In this document: positions 8,326 through 17,007 of the stretch, in pieces
Layout of the letters: each line of letters opens with the position of its first letter
How positions within the stretch are numbered: the stretch's first letter is position 1
NCBI RefSeq assembly: GCF_050717635.1
Contig: NZ_JBOITO010000037.1
Coordinates: forward strand, 28,190-92,189
Direction: 5' to 3'
DNA: 64,000 nucleotides
From: Clostridium_AD sp050717635
GTDB taxonomy: Bacteria > Bacillota > Clostridia > Clostridiales > Clostridiaceae
Program-made: the position numbers and the translations under genes
Notes under the pieces: model-generated
Told to the model about the DNA's origin: nothing
Database searches by the model: none
The model's input: only the letters and a program-made list of their open reading frames with translations

Positions 8326-9783
8326 TTATTTTTTTTCTGGTCTTCCTATAAGTACTCCTTTTCCTACTGCAAATATATCATCTATAGTCATTTGAAAACT
8401 TATTTCTCTATTTTCAAAATTGGCTCTTTCTGAAAGTTTTCTGGTATTGAAATTTATAAGTTCCTGTGTAAATGGAACATTACCGAATTTTAAGTATCTT
8501 ATTGCTCCTTTATTGTCTCTTGCAGGCATCATTTTAGCAGCATTATATTTACTTGGTGCAAATGGTACATCAATAATTCCCATAGCAAATCCTTTAACAG
8601 ATCCTATTGCTAAATCACCTTTTCCTATTTCATATATCTTATCTATCATGCACTTTGTTTCAGCTTTAATTACTTCTATCTCTGTTTTAAGTTCTGGAGA
8701 CATTGGCATTCTTTGACCTTGTAATAAGTTTAAAGTCATCTTTGTAGCTTTTATTCCTTGAGCATTCGCTTCTTTAGTAGGAATTCCTATAGCTTCATGA
8801 GTAGTTTTAACTATTACTTTTGTTGCTCCAGCAAGTGCTGCTGTTGCTGATCCTGTGGATATTACACCATAAGCCTTTGCTTCATCTGCTGGGAAGCCTC
8901 CCATCCATTGATGCATTACTGTTGTTAGATATATATCACTATATCCATTAGCTTTTAAGTACTCGTTACATTGTTCTTCTAAAGCTCTTATAGCTGCTAC
9001 GTCTTGTATTAAGTTTCCACACTGACCATATCCAACTGTTATGTTTTTAACTCCTTGCTCTGCTGCAAGTAAAGATTCAATTATTGCAATTGCATTTGAT
9101 GTACTAGGTGGAACTAATGTTCCAGTAAGTGGTCCATAAGGTTCTCTGTTTATTGATATCCCATTTTCTTCATAAAATCCAACAAGTCTATCACAATACT
9201 GCCAATCTAAAATTGTTTTTGCTAAAGTTACACTTTTAGCATATGGAATATTATAAGAAATACCTCCACCTTCATTTGATGTCCAACCAGAAGCATGAGT
9301 AATTTCGGCGAGTAGTCTTCCATCTGGAGTTCCATGTCTTGCTTCCAATGGAACATTTACTGCTTCAAAAACTTTTCTACAGCCTTTTACACCATGATTA
9401 ACTCCTGGAAATCCGTTTAAAAGAGATCTTCCTGCTTTTATGCTTTCTTTAATTCCTATTTCACATTCATCATATCTATTTTGTCTTGTATAACTATCTA
9501 TTGTTGATGGTAGTAAATCTGCTCCACCTACTTGCTCTAAGAAGTTTAGAAGTTCAATATGAGTTTCTACTAATGCAACACCAGCTCTTGGTTGTGCTAA
9601 TGTTATGCCTTCTTCTTTAGCTTTTATTAATTTTTTCGCGAAATTTTTGTGAGCAGGAATCTTCTTATTGTATTCTATAGCTTCTTCTAGATCCACTTCT
9701 TTTCCTGTAGGCCATTGGTTTAATACTTCTTTTCTAACCTCAAAGAACTCATCATTGGTCCATTTTTGATTTTTTAATTCCAT
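8326..9783 (-). CDS. glmE: Glutamate mutase epsilon (catalytic) subunit
   Basis: The 485-aa product is the large subunit of adenosylcobalamin-dependent glutamate mutase (also called MutE). It converts L-glutamate into (2S,3S)-3-methylaspartate together with GlmS, which carries B12. Length is normal. Family segments include RHGTPDGRLLAEITHASGWT near 149-168, GGGISYNIPY near 172, NREPYGPLTGTLVPPS near 211 and VMHQWMGGFPADEA near 290. It has a clear AGGAGG site and sits 18 bp after glmL. The order glmS-glmL-glmE-mal is the classical clostridial one. Confidence 0.96.
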   Translation of the reverse strand: MELKNQKWTNDEFFEVRKEVLNQWPTGKEVDLEEAIEYNKKIPAHKNFAKKLIKAKEEGITLAQPRAGVALVETHIELLNFLEQVGGADLLPSTIDSYTRQNRYDECEIGIKESIKAGRSLLNGFPGVNHGVKGCRKVFEAVNVPLEARHGTPDGRLLAEITHASGWTSNEGGGISYNIPYAKSVTLAKTILDWQYCDRLVGFYEENGISINREPYGPLTGTLVPPSTSNAIAIIESLLAAEQGVKNITVGYGQCGNLIQDVAAIRALEEQCNEYLKANGYSDIYLTTVMHQWMGGFPADEAKAYGVISTGSATAALAGATKVIVKTTHEAIGIPTKEANAQGIKATKMTLNLLQGQRMPMSPELKTEIEVIKAETKCMIDKIYEIGKGDLAIGSVKGFAMGIIDVPFAPSKYNAAKMMPARDNKGAIRYLKFGNVPFTQELINFNTRKLSERANFENREISFQMTIDDIFAVGKGVLIGRPEKK

Positions 9784-9801
9784 TGGTATTCCTCCTAGTA
9801 A

Positions 9802-11196
9802 TTATACTTTGACTAAATACTTTTTCATAATTCTAACAGCTTTATCTGGATAATCTTCACACAATAAACCCATAGCAGATAATATATAAGTTTTATCGAT
9901 AAAATACATTGCATCACGTGGCTTTAAATACACTGGATTCTCTGCACTAAAGGCACCTGCTTCTAAAATTTCTTTTGGATTATCGCTATGTACTAATACG
10001 CCACCTGTACCTATGACATATTTAACTTCCATAAGGTCTTTTCCTGTTTGAGTATACATAGCTCCCATAGGAGTATATGCACTTTCAATAGTACCCACAT
10101 GTCGTTCCATAGATATTTCCGTGGCTACTTTTGCCATAGCCTCATCAAAATGAATCTCTTCCAAAGTTTCTGGAATCATCATTACATGTTCTATTCTATA
10201 TTTGCAATTTTCATCTATGTCAATTTTTCTTTCTGTGTCGCCTAAATATTTTCTCATTTTCCTGCTACCAGCTGCTTCTCTTAATGAAACTGCAGAATAT
10301 CTCATACCAAGATCACCTTCAACTGTTCTTTTAGCAAAAGGTTCTTCAAGGCCGCGTACATTGACGCCGGACTTAGTAGGTTCACCAGCTGCAATTGAAT
10401 GTACATCTGTGGTAGCTCCACCAATGTCAATAATTATCAAATCACCTAGTCCGCTTTCTTCATCACTACCAATGCTTAGATATCTTGCAGCCTTTAGAAC
10501 TGCTGCAGGTGTTGGCATTAAAACACCTTTTACAAATTTCTCTGCATTTCCTAGACCCTTGGCTTCTACTATTCTATCCATAAAGACTTTTCTGATTTCT
10601 TCCCTTGCTGGTTCTACATTTACTTCATTTAGCTTAGGCATTACATTTTCAGTAATACTGAAATACATTTTAGCATCAGTGAATATTTCTCTTATCTCAT
10701 CAGTTGCTACTTTGTTCCCTGCTACTACTATTGGTAATTTAACCTCATTTTGGGCTAACATTTTTGCATTATGCACTATGCATTCCTTGTTACCACCATT
10801 AGTTCCACCTGCAAGTAATATAATGTCTAAATCGGAATTTTTAATTTCCTGAATTTCAGTAAGTGTTAATTCATAGCTATATACCTTTAACACTCTAGCA
10901 CCAGCTCCAAGTGCCGCTCTTTTGGCAGCCTCTGCAGTTAAATCTGGCACTAGGCCAATAGCTATCATTTTAAGACCTCCTGCAGCCGATGAGCATGCCA
11001 ATTTGTTAATAAAATTAACATTTTTGTCTTTTAAAATTTGTTTAATTTTTGAATAGGCCTTTTCAACACCTATCATTATGTCATCCTCAATTGTAGTTAT
11101 ATCTTTAGCAGTAGCAATTATTTCTTCTTTTTCTATATCTACTGCAGTTAACTTTGTATATGTACTACCAAAATCTATAAGTAAATATGCATCCAC
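9802..11196 (-). CDS. glmL: Glutamate mutase-associated ATPase GlmL (MutL)
   Basis: The 464-aa protein belongs to the ASKHA ATPase family found beside glutamate mutase genes. The phosphate-binding motif LLIDFGSTYTKLTAVD is at the N-terminus, GGTNGG lies near 130 and a second ATPase motif DLIIIDIGGATTDVHS near 250. It is thought to act as a chaperone or reactivating factor for the B12 enzyme, by analogy with other B12 mutases and diol dehydratases. It lies between glmS and glmE with short gaps, so the three are co-translated. It is not the DNA mismatch-repair MutL. Confidence 0.92.
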   Translation of the reverse strand: MDAYLLIDFGSTYTKLTAVDIEKEEIIATAKDITTIEDDIMIGVEKAYSKIKQILKDKNVNFINKLACSSAAGGLKMIAIGLVPDLTAEAAKRAALGAGARVLKVYSYELTLTEIQEIKNSDLDIILLAGGTNGGNKECIVHNAKMLAQNEVKLPIVVAGNKVATDEIREIFTDAKMYFSITENVMPKLNEVNVEPAREEIRKVFMDRIVEAKGLGNAEKFVKGVLMPTPAAVLKAARYLSIGSDEESGLGDLIIIDIGGATTDVHSIAAGEPTKSGVNVRGLEEPFAKRTVEGDLGMRYSAVSLREAAGSRKMRKYLGDTERKIDIDENCKYRIEHVMMIPETLEEIHFDEAMAKVATEISMERHVGTIESAYTPMGAMYTQTGKDLMEVKYVIGTGGVLVHSDNPKEILEAGAFSAENPVYLKPRDAMYFIDKTYILSAMGLLCEDYPDKAVRIMKKYLVKV

Positions 11197-11216
11197 CTAT
11201 ATCACTCCCAACTATT

Positions 11217-11630
11217 TTATAATAATCCTAATGCTTCTTTTAAATCATGTATTGTTGTTTCAAGTGTAGTACCTGGTGGATATACTCTGTCAAATCCCAT
11301 TGCGCTGAATTTATTATAAACTTCTTCCCAATTTTGTTTTCCTACTACTATATTTCCACCAACAAGTAGCAATATACCTTTTAATCCTGCTTCGTCACAT
11401 TTATCTCTCATGCCTCTGCAATCAATTTCTCCATGTCCGTATAACGAAGATACTATTATTGCATCTGCATTAGTTTCCACAGCTGCATTTATAAAATCTT
11501 CTTGTGGAGAAAGAACTCCTATGTTTATAACGTTGAAACCAGCTTCCGTTAAAGCATAATCTAAAATCTTATTACCAACAGCATGACAATCTGATCCTAT
11601 TACTCCTAGAATTAAAGTCTTTTTTTCCAT
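11217..11630 (-). CDS. glmS: Glutamate mutase sigma subunit (B12-binding)
   Basis: The 137-aa subunit binds adenosylcobalamin base-off/His-on. The cobalamin motif DxHxxG is intact as D14-C-H16-A-V-G19, followed by the later conserved segments SSLYGHGE near 61 and LLVGGNIVVGK near 88. It pairs with GlmE. It is preceded by AGGAGG. The gntR stop is only 47 bp upstream with no terminator, so regulator and enzyme genes share a transcript. This gene is unrelated to the glmS for glucosamine-6-phosphate synthase. Confidence 0.97.
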   Translation of the reverse strand: MEKKTLILGVIGSDCHAVGNKILDYALTEAGFNVINIGVLSPQEDFINAAVETNADAIIVSSLYGHGEIDCRGMRDKCDEAGLKGILLLVGGNIVVGKQNWEEVYNKFSAMGFDRVYPPGTTLETTIHDLKEALGLL

Positions 11631-11677
11631 TTTTAAAAAGCCTCCTAAATGTTTTTTTGGTAAATGATTTTGGCGAA

Positions 11678-12655
11678 TTATTTTTTGAACTTTATTTCAA
11701 TAATCTTTGATTTAAGGGCTTTTACTGAGCCATCATCTAGACTATATAAAAATTTAACCATTTCTTTATTACTAGAATTTAAACTTTTAACATCTTTATA
11801 TCTACCTGGCGATACTATCATAACATCCGATCTTTGTATTAAATCTACAATCTCATTATGATCAATAGTATTGGAGTACTCTATTTGAATTTCGGATAAT
11901 CCGGCCTTCTCTAATGCTCCTTTTATTTTTATCATAAATTCTTTAGATATGCACACAAATCCAAACTTTGTGTTATTACCATATCTAGCAATTTTAACTA
12001 TCGGTTGCAAATCTGGAGTTATAGCAACTCCTAAAATTTCTTTATTAAGACCAATTGTTAAATTTGTAACCTCGTTAATGTGATTAAAAGTGGTTATTAT
12101 AAACTCAGAGGATTCAATCTTTTCTTTCGTTTCTTCACTCATCTGTATTAAATCTGTAATGGTTAATGCCATTACGTTCATATTGCTATTAATACTAAGT
12201 TGCTTACTAAATACTCTAGCTTGTTCTATATTGCACTCTATATATATTGCTTCAATTTTTTCCATCATTTCTTTTTTTTCATTTACCCTTTGAGTTACTA
12301 AATCTAAGAATTCTTCTGGATTCATCCCAGTTTCAAAAGCTTGCTCTAGCCCTAAATCAACAAATTTCAATATCTTATTTTTTATGTCTTGATTTTCTAA
12401 GACATCAGTTTCTTCAACTACAAAAGTTCCCTTACCTTGGTAAGATTTAAGTGCCCCATCTTGTTCCAAATCATTATATGCTGCACTTACAGTATTTCTA
12501 CTTACTTTTAACCTTTGAGACAATTCTCGTTCTGTAGGCATTTTTGTTCCAACGCTTAGAACTCCTTTTTTTATTTCATTTCTAATCTGTTTTCTAACTT
12601 GAATATAAAGCGGAACTCCACTTTTTTTATCTAATTCGATATTAATAGAAACCAC
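11678..12655 (-). CDS. GntR-family regulator of the methylaspartate operon
   Basis: The 325-aa protein has an N-terminal winged helix of the GntR type (residues about 10-75, with GVPLYIQVRKQIRNEI and PTERELSQRLKVSRNTV). Its ~230-residue C-terminal domain does not look like an aminotransferase and is probably an effector-binding domain of periplasmic-binding-protein type. It is the first gene of the glm-mal-fum-cit operon and likely controls it; a GntR-type palindrome lies just downstream of the promoter. The start is uncertain: no ATG fits. A GTG (12653-12655) lies inside AGAGGTGG; the in-frame ATT three codons later has better spacing. The ligand (glutamate or a pathway acid) is a guess. Confidence 0.82.
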   Translation of the reverse strand: MVSINIELDKKSGVPLYIQVRKQIRNEIKKGVLSVGTKMPTERELSQRLKVSRNTVSAAYNDLEQDGALKSYQGKGTFVVEETDVLENQDIKNKILKFVDLGLEQAFETGMNPEEFLDLVTQRVNEKKEMMEKIEAIYIECNIEQARVFSKQLSINSNMNVMALTITDLIQMSEETKEKIESSEFIITTFNHINEVTNLTIGLNKEILGVAITPDLQPIVKIARYGNNTKFGFVCISKEFMIKIKGALEKAGLSEIQIEYSNTIDHNEIVDLIQRSDVMIVSPGRYKDVKSLNSSNKEMVKFLYSLDDGSVKALKSKIIEIKFKK

Positions 12656-12674
12656 CTCTAAGCAAATTGGATTA

Positions 12675-12725
12675 ATGGACTAATCCATCTATATACATAA
12701 TACCATATGGTCCAATACACATCAA
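12675..12725 (-). promoter_or_regulatory. Promoter and GntR-type operator of the glm operon
   Basis: On the minus strand TTGATG (12720-12725) and TATTAT (12697-12702) are separated by 17 bp. Just downstream of the -10 box is ATGGACTAATCCAT (12675-12688), a TGGA/TCCA dyad typical of GntR operators; a wider TGGATTA/TAATCCA dyad spans 12668-12687. A second dyad, ACCATATGGT, lies in the promoter spacer (12702-12711). This suggests autoregulation and operon control by the adjacent regulator. Confidence 0.6.
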
Positions 12726-12934
12726 TATCCCTTGTGGAGTGTTTGTTACTGTTTCTAGCGTTTTAAGTGAGTTACGCTTCATTATCTAGCTTATTCTTAT
12801 GTATAATGCTATTACGACCTATTATGATAAGGTTTTCATTTTTTTATGAAAAGTTATGTTATAGGTTTTCACTTTATGGTTATAATTTTAAATAAATAGT
12901 ATTAGAATAATATATAAATGCAAAGGAGGCCCTT

Positions 12935-13714
12935 ATGGCAAATAAAAATTTCTCTGTTATTATATATATTTTAAGTTCTATTTTGGTGTTAACCCTTTCA
13001 TTATTTATTTATAGAATCATTACAAATAACACTAATTTAAAGGCAAATGGTGAATTAACTTCATCAAAATATAATGTGAAGAAAGTCTATAATGATTACA
13101 ATGTTAAACCTTCAAAAATAGCAACTTACCAAAACGCTAATAATGACCACTATAGTGTGGGCCTTAGCAGTGCAGATGTAATTCTTGAGTTTCTAAGTGA
13201 CTCTTATGGAATTACTTATAAAGCTATATTTAATGAGAATGCAGCCAAAAATATAAGTTCCAGAGTTACCCTAGACGAATATTCTAATTCGCATCTTCCG
13301 AAATTCAATTTTTCAAAAGATGCTTTAATCCCACCCGCTAGTAATAGCAATGCAACTTCAATCTTTATAACTTTTAATGAAGATGCTTCCTCAAATTTTT
13401 TATATGAAAATGGACAATACTACCATTATAGGGGACTTCAAATGGATAATGATAATAATACCCCTATAAAGCTTACTAATGTTATAGTGCAATTTATTAA
13501 TGGCAACATTACTAATGATGAAACACTAACACTCTCTGATAATTACGGTGACGGACTACTTTTTTGTGGTGGAACGGTGGCGAAAGTTAAATGGTCTAGT
13601 CAAAAATTTTCTGAAACAAGTCTTAAGACTGAAACCGGTGGTGAAGTTTTGCTGAATCCCGGTGCAACATGGTGGATTTTTGTTAATAAAGACCGCTCTG
13701 TGGCCTATGATTAA
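12935..13714 (+). CDS. Membrane-anchored DUF3048 (YerB-like) protein
   Basis: The 259-aa product has an N-terminal hydrophobic segment (about residues 7-28) and then an extracellular domain resembling DUF3048/YerB. Two family-like parts are seen: SSADVILEFLSDSYGITYKAIF near 79-100, and the C-terminal FCGGTVAKVKWS with LLNPGATWWIFVN. There is no lipobox cysteine, so it should be held by the membrane helix and not as a lipoprotein. It is shorter than typical YerB proteins of 320-350 aa. It is one of only two plus-strand genes here, with a strong AAAGGAGG site. The 210 bp before it contain a small hairpin (about 12834-12856) and an AT-rich promoter-like stretch, but no consensus promoter I would insist on. 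Function is unknown. Confidence 0.7.
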   Translation: MANKNFSVIIYILSSILVLTLSLFIYRIITNNTNLKANGELTSSKYNVKKVYNDYNVKPSKIATYQNANNDHYSVGLSSADVILEFLSDSYGITYKAIFNENAAKNISSRVTLDEYSNSHLPKFNFSKDALIPPASNSNATSIFITFNEDASSNFLYENGQYYHYRGLQMDNDNNTPIKLTNVIVQFINGNITNDETLTLSDNYGDGLLFCGGTVAKVKWSSQKFSETSLKTETGGEVLLNPGATWWIFVNKDRSVAYD

Positions 13715-13759
13715 TAACGCGCTACAAATTGGCACTGTATACAAAGTCCAATTAAAAAG

Positions 13760-13791
13760 AAAACACATATTATTTATATAATATGTGTTTT
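13760..13791. terminator. Bidirectional terminator between convergent genes
   Basis: A 14-bp stem (AAAACACATATTAT and its complement) with a 4-nt loop and T runs on both sides lies between the DUF3048 gene and cwlD, which converge here. Confidence 0.85.
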
Positions 13792-13814
13792 TACTATAGA
13801 TATTATTCAACTAT

Positions 13815-14549
13815 TTACTCAGTAGTACTATTAATATAAAATTCCCCTACAGATTTACTTATGGATTCTGCTATTTTTTCTTGATATATATCAGACTTTA
13901 ATTTTTGTTCTTCTTCGTAATTTGATAAAAATCCACATTCCACCAGTACACTTGCCATACTATCATTTTCTCTTAATATCTTATAAGCATTTTTGGCAGG
14001 TTTTTGCACTCTCTTATTACTACAATCTAAATCCTCCCTCAAGTTCTTTTGAATTATACTGGCAAGTATTACACTGTCCTTATACTCCGAATACCATACT
14101 TGTGCGCCATAATATTTACTCTGTGTAAAATAATTTAGATGAACACTAATAAACATATCACAATTACTGGACTGCTTTAAGTTACACCTGTTCATTAAGT
14201 CTTCAATGTATTTACCTCTTATTGTTCCATTATTTAAATAAAGTCCTGCGTCATCCTCTCTTGTCATAATTACCTCATAACCGGATTTTTGTAAGTAAAC
14301 TTTAAGTTTTGTTGCTATACTTAAATTTATGTTCTTTTCTACAGTACCATTTTTAGAGCTTGTTCCACCATCCATCCCTCCGTGACCAGCATCAATAAGT
14401 ATTCTTTTAATACCTATTTGTAATCTTCTGTTAGTATTCATAGCTGATTTTGAAAGACTTATATTTACACCTATAAAGCTTGCCATCGCTAAAATAATTA
14501 CTACCACAATAGCTGTTAATTTATTATTTCTATATTTCAATCTACCCAC
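13815..14549 (-). CDS. cwlD: Germination-specific N-acetylmuramoyl-L-alanine amidase CwlD
   Basis: The 244-aa product has an N-terminal membrane/signal segment (about 12-32) and an Amidase_3 catalytic domain. Zinc-ligand and catalytic motifs are intact: ILIDAGHGGMDGG near 50-62, GTVEKNINLSIA near 68, MFISVHLNY near 131 and SVLVECGFLSN near 200. CwlD starts muramic-delta-lactam formation in the spore cortex by removing the stem peptide. Its place near rplM-rpsI is the usual clostridial one and supports CwlD over a general amidase. Transcription is likely separate, because a terminator and the phosphate transporter lie between it and rpsI. Confidence 0.85.
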   Translation of the reverse strand: MGRLKYRNNKLTAIVVVIILAMASFIGVNISLSKSAMNTNRRLQIGIKRILIDAGHGGMDGGTSSKNGTVEKNINLSIATKLKVYLQKSGYEVIMTREDDAGLYLNNGTIRGKYIEDLMNRCNLKQSSNCDMFISVHLNYFTQSKYYGAQVWYSEYKDSVILASIIQKNLREDLDCSNKRVQKPAKNAYKILRENDSMASVLVECGFLSNYEEEQKLKSDIYQEKIAESISKSVGEFYINSTTE

Positions 14550-14648
14550 CCTTTTATTTATTGCTCTCCTTAATTTTATTCAAGTCACACATAAATTATT
14601 ATTATTTATATTCAGACTGGAGTTTAAATCCACGTTTCGAGGTACAAT

Positions 14649-14682
14649 AAAAACACCAACTAAAAAGTTAGTTGGTGTTTTT
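14649..14682 (-). terminator. Terminator after the Na/Pi cotransporter
   Basis: A ~15-bp stem (AAAAACACCAACTAA with its complement) with a 4-nt loop is flanked by T runs on both strands, 20 bp after the transporter stop codon. Confidence 0.85.
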
Positions 14683-14701
14683 ATTTATATATTTAATTTT
14701 T

Positions 14702-16318
14702 TTATTTGTATAATACTACTTCAGCTATATTGGTTGAATGGTCTCCTATTCTCTCAAAATTACTAATGAGGTCTAGAAACATAGTCCCAACCGTAGCACC
14801 ACAAACATGATTATTTAATCTTCTTATATGGGATGCCCTTAGCTCTTTTTCTAAGCTATCAATCCTCTTTTCTATTGCAACCATAGATTCTGCTTTTTTA
14901 ATATCATTATGCTCAAAACTCTCAATACTAAATTCTAACGCATTCACTACATATTTAAACATTCCATCTAGCTCATCTAAAGCCTCTTTAGAGAACTCTA
15001 AATTCTTTTGAAGTTTTTCACTAGTCATATCTGCTATATTTTCAGCATGGTCTCCTATGCGTTCTATATCATTTACAACATTAAACATAGAGGTTACTAT
15101 TATAGTCTGCTTCTCTGATAATTGAGTCGTGGAGAGTTTTACCAAATATGAAGTAATTTCGTCTTCAAGTAAATTTATTAATTTTTCATTTTCATAAACA
15201 GTTTTTAACTTCTTTTCATCATTATTTACAAAACACATCATAGCAAGCTTTACATTATCTTTTGCTAAATTAGCCATTCTAACAACTTCTTTTGTAGTTT
15301 GACCAACTGCAATAACTGGTGTTTCTAATAATCTGTCATCTATATACTGAACACCTATTGTATGTATTTCATCTTCTCCAGGTATTATCTTATTAACAAG
15401 TAAGACAAAATATCTTATAAATGGAACCATAATTATTGTATTTGCTATGTTAAATATAGTATGAGCATTTGCTATTTGTCTTTTCACCTCTGAAGCTCCA
15501 CCTGGAGATATAGATTGTACAAGTTGTATTAAAGGATTTATTAATGGTATAAAAATTATTGTTCCAAATATATTAAAGAATATATGTATTAGTGCTGCTT
15601 TTTTAGCAGTTCTAGAGGTTCCTATACTTGATAATAAAGCTGTTATACATGTACCTATATTATTACCAAATAAAATTGGCACCGCTACTCCTAGTGGAAG
15701 TGCTCCTGTAGATGATAATGCTACCAAAATACCTGTGGATGCTGACGAACTTTGGATTACTGCTGTCATCAAGGCACCTGTTAATATTCCAAAAATAACA
15801 TTGCCTTCTAATTTCATAATCAAAGTTGCAAAAGCTGCGGACTCCGCTAGAGGAGCCATAGTATTCTTCATAAGTTCCATGCCTAGAAATAAAATACCAA
15901 AACCTAGTATAATATTACCTATTTCTCTAGATCTCTTACCTTTTGAAAACAGTATTGTTAAAGATCCTATCCCTAAAAACACTGGTATTACAGCATCAAG
16001 CCTAAATGCAATTAACTGCGCAGTTACAGTAGTTCCAATATTAGCTCCCATAATAACCGCTGCTGCTTGATAAAGGTTCATAAGTCCTGCATTAACAAAA
16101 CCCACTACCATTACCGTGGTTGCACTACTACTTTGGATAACTGTTGTTATTATAGCACCTGTAGCTACTCCTTTTACTGGATTAGAAGTTATTTTCTCAA
16201 ATATCTTTTTAAGTTTTTCACCCGAAGCATTCTCTAATCCATCGCCCATAAGTTTCATTCCATATAGAAATAACCCTAATCCCCCAAAAAGACCTATGAC
16301 CATATTTATAACATACAT
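14702..16318 (-). CDS. Na+/phosphate cotransporter (NptA/PNaS family) with PhoU-like tail
   Basis: The 538-aa membrane protein carries the duplicated PNaS signature: VIQSSSATTVM in the first half and VIQSSSASTGI in the second. There are about eight to nine hydrophobic segments in the first 320 residues. Residues about 340-538 form a soluble PhoU-like helical domain (ERIGDHAENIADM and ERIGDHSTNIAEV repeats), as in bacterial YjbB/NptA proteins. It should import or balance phosphate using sodium. The start is the ATG of MYVINMV with GGAGGG 6 nt upstream; an ATG five codons earlier overlaps that site. It stands alone between terminators. Confidence 0.9.
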   Translation of the reverse strand: MYVINMVIGLFGGLGLFLYGMKLMGDGLENASGEKLKKIFEKITSNPVKGVATGAIITTVIQSSSATTVMVVGFVNAGLMNLYQAAAVIMGANIGTTVTAQLIAFRLDAVIPVFLGIGSLTILFSKGKRSREIGNIILGFGILFLGMELMKNTMAPLAESAAFATLIMKLEGNVIFGILTGALMTAVIQSSSASTGILVALSSTGALPLGVAVPILFGNNIGTCITALLSSIGTSRTAKKAALIHIFFNIFGTIIFIPLINPLIQLVQSISPGGASEVKRQIANAHTIFNIANTIIMVPFIRYFVLLVNKIIPGEDEIHTIGVQYIDDRLLETPVIAVGQTTKEVVRMANLAKDNVKLAMMCFVNNDEKKLKTVYENEKLINLLEDEITSYLVKLSTTQLSEKQTIIVTSMFNVVNDIERIGDHAENIADMTSEKLQKNLEFSKEALDELDGMFKYVVNALEFSIESFEHNDIKKAESMVAIEKRIDSLEKELRASHIRRLNNHVCGATVGTMFLDLISNFERIGDHSTNIAEVVLYK

Positions 16319-16394
16319 ATAATCCCTCCACATTTATAACTATTTTTACCTCTTTCAAATATCTTATCAATACATATACATAATACTATAAATT

Positions 16395-16440
16395 TAAAGT
16401 CTATGTTAAGTAATTAATATCATATTTAACATAGACTTTA
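16395..16440. repeat. 15-bp perfect inverted repeat between transporter and rpsI
   Basis: TAAAGTCTATGTTAA (16395-16409) and its exact complement (16426-16440) are separated by 16 nt. Neither side has a strong T run, so it is not a textbook terminator. It sits upstream of the Na/Pi transporter and could be its operator or leader. The rest of 16441-16534 shows nothing I can name. Confidence 0.55.
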
Positions 16441-16534
16441 TTATTCTTAACACAAACATAACATTGGGACCCTTTACTTTTTGACTTTATTATTATTAGG
16501 AACTTGTGTTCTGATTTTATGAAATTATACAAAT

Positions 16535-16572
16535 GAAAAAAGGAATATACAACTTTTGCAAGTGTATATTCC
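16535..16572 (-). terminator. Terminator after rpsI
   Basis: GGAATATACACTTGC / AAAGTTGTATATTCC forms a stem of about 11-13 bp followed on the minus strand by TTTTTTC. It ends the rplM-rpsI transcript 20 bp after the rpsI stop. Confidence 0.88.
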
Positions 16573-16590
16573 TTCCTATGTACAAGACTA

Positions 16591-16983
16591 TTATCTCTTT
16601 GAAAATTGAGATGCTTTTCTTGCTTTTTTAAGACCATATTTCTTTCTTTCTTTCATTCTTGGATCTCTTGTTAAAAATCCTGCTTTTTTAAGTTCTGGTC
16701 TTAGTGTTTCATCAGCTTTAAGAAGTGATCTAGAAATTCCGTGTCTTATTGCTCCGGCTTGACCTGTATATCCACCACCGTGTACATTTACTAAAATATC
16801 AAATTTATCTTTAGTTCCTGTAAGTACTAGTGGTTGATTAACTATAAGCATTAAAGTTTCTAATCCGAAATAGTTTTCTATGTTTCTTTTATTTATAACT
16901 ATTTTACCTTCGCCAGGTATAAGTCTAACTCTAGCAACTGATTTCTTTCTTCTTCCTGTTCCTATATATTGAACCTTTGCCAT
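16591..16983 (-). CDS. rpsI: 30S ribosomal protein S9
   Basis: The 130-aa product has the S9 opening YIGTGRRKKSVARVRL and the C-terminal KKYGLKKARKASQFSKR tail that reaches the P-site tRNA. It lies 25 bp after rplM in the universal rplM-rpsI pair. Confidence 0.97.
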   Translation of the reverse strand: MAKVQYIGTGRRKKSVARVRLIPGEGKIVINKRNIENYFGLETLMLIVNQPLVLTGTKDKFDILVNVHGGGYTGQAGAIRHGISRSLLKADETLRPELKKAGFLTRDPRMKERKKYGLKKARKASQFSKR

Positions 16984-17007
16984 TATATTTCCTCCCCTCT
17001 AAATTGA

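Noticed and set aside
10202..10852. 216-codon plus-strand open frame opposite glmL
   Set aside because: No ribosome-binding site, no family resemblance; mirror frame of a well-recognised gene.
12656..12934. Cobalamin riboswitch upstream of the B12-dependent glutamate mutase operon
   Set aside because: The stretch is too short before gntR and shows no B12-box; control by GntR is better supported.
16401..16637. 78-codon open frame overlapping the end of rpsI
   Set aside because: It crosses the rpsI terminator and lies in another frame of a sure ribosomal gene.
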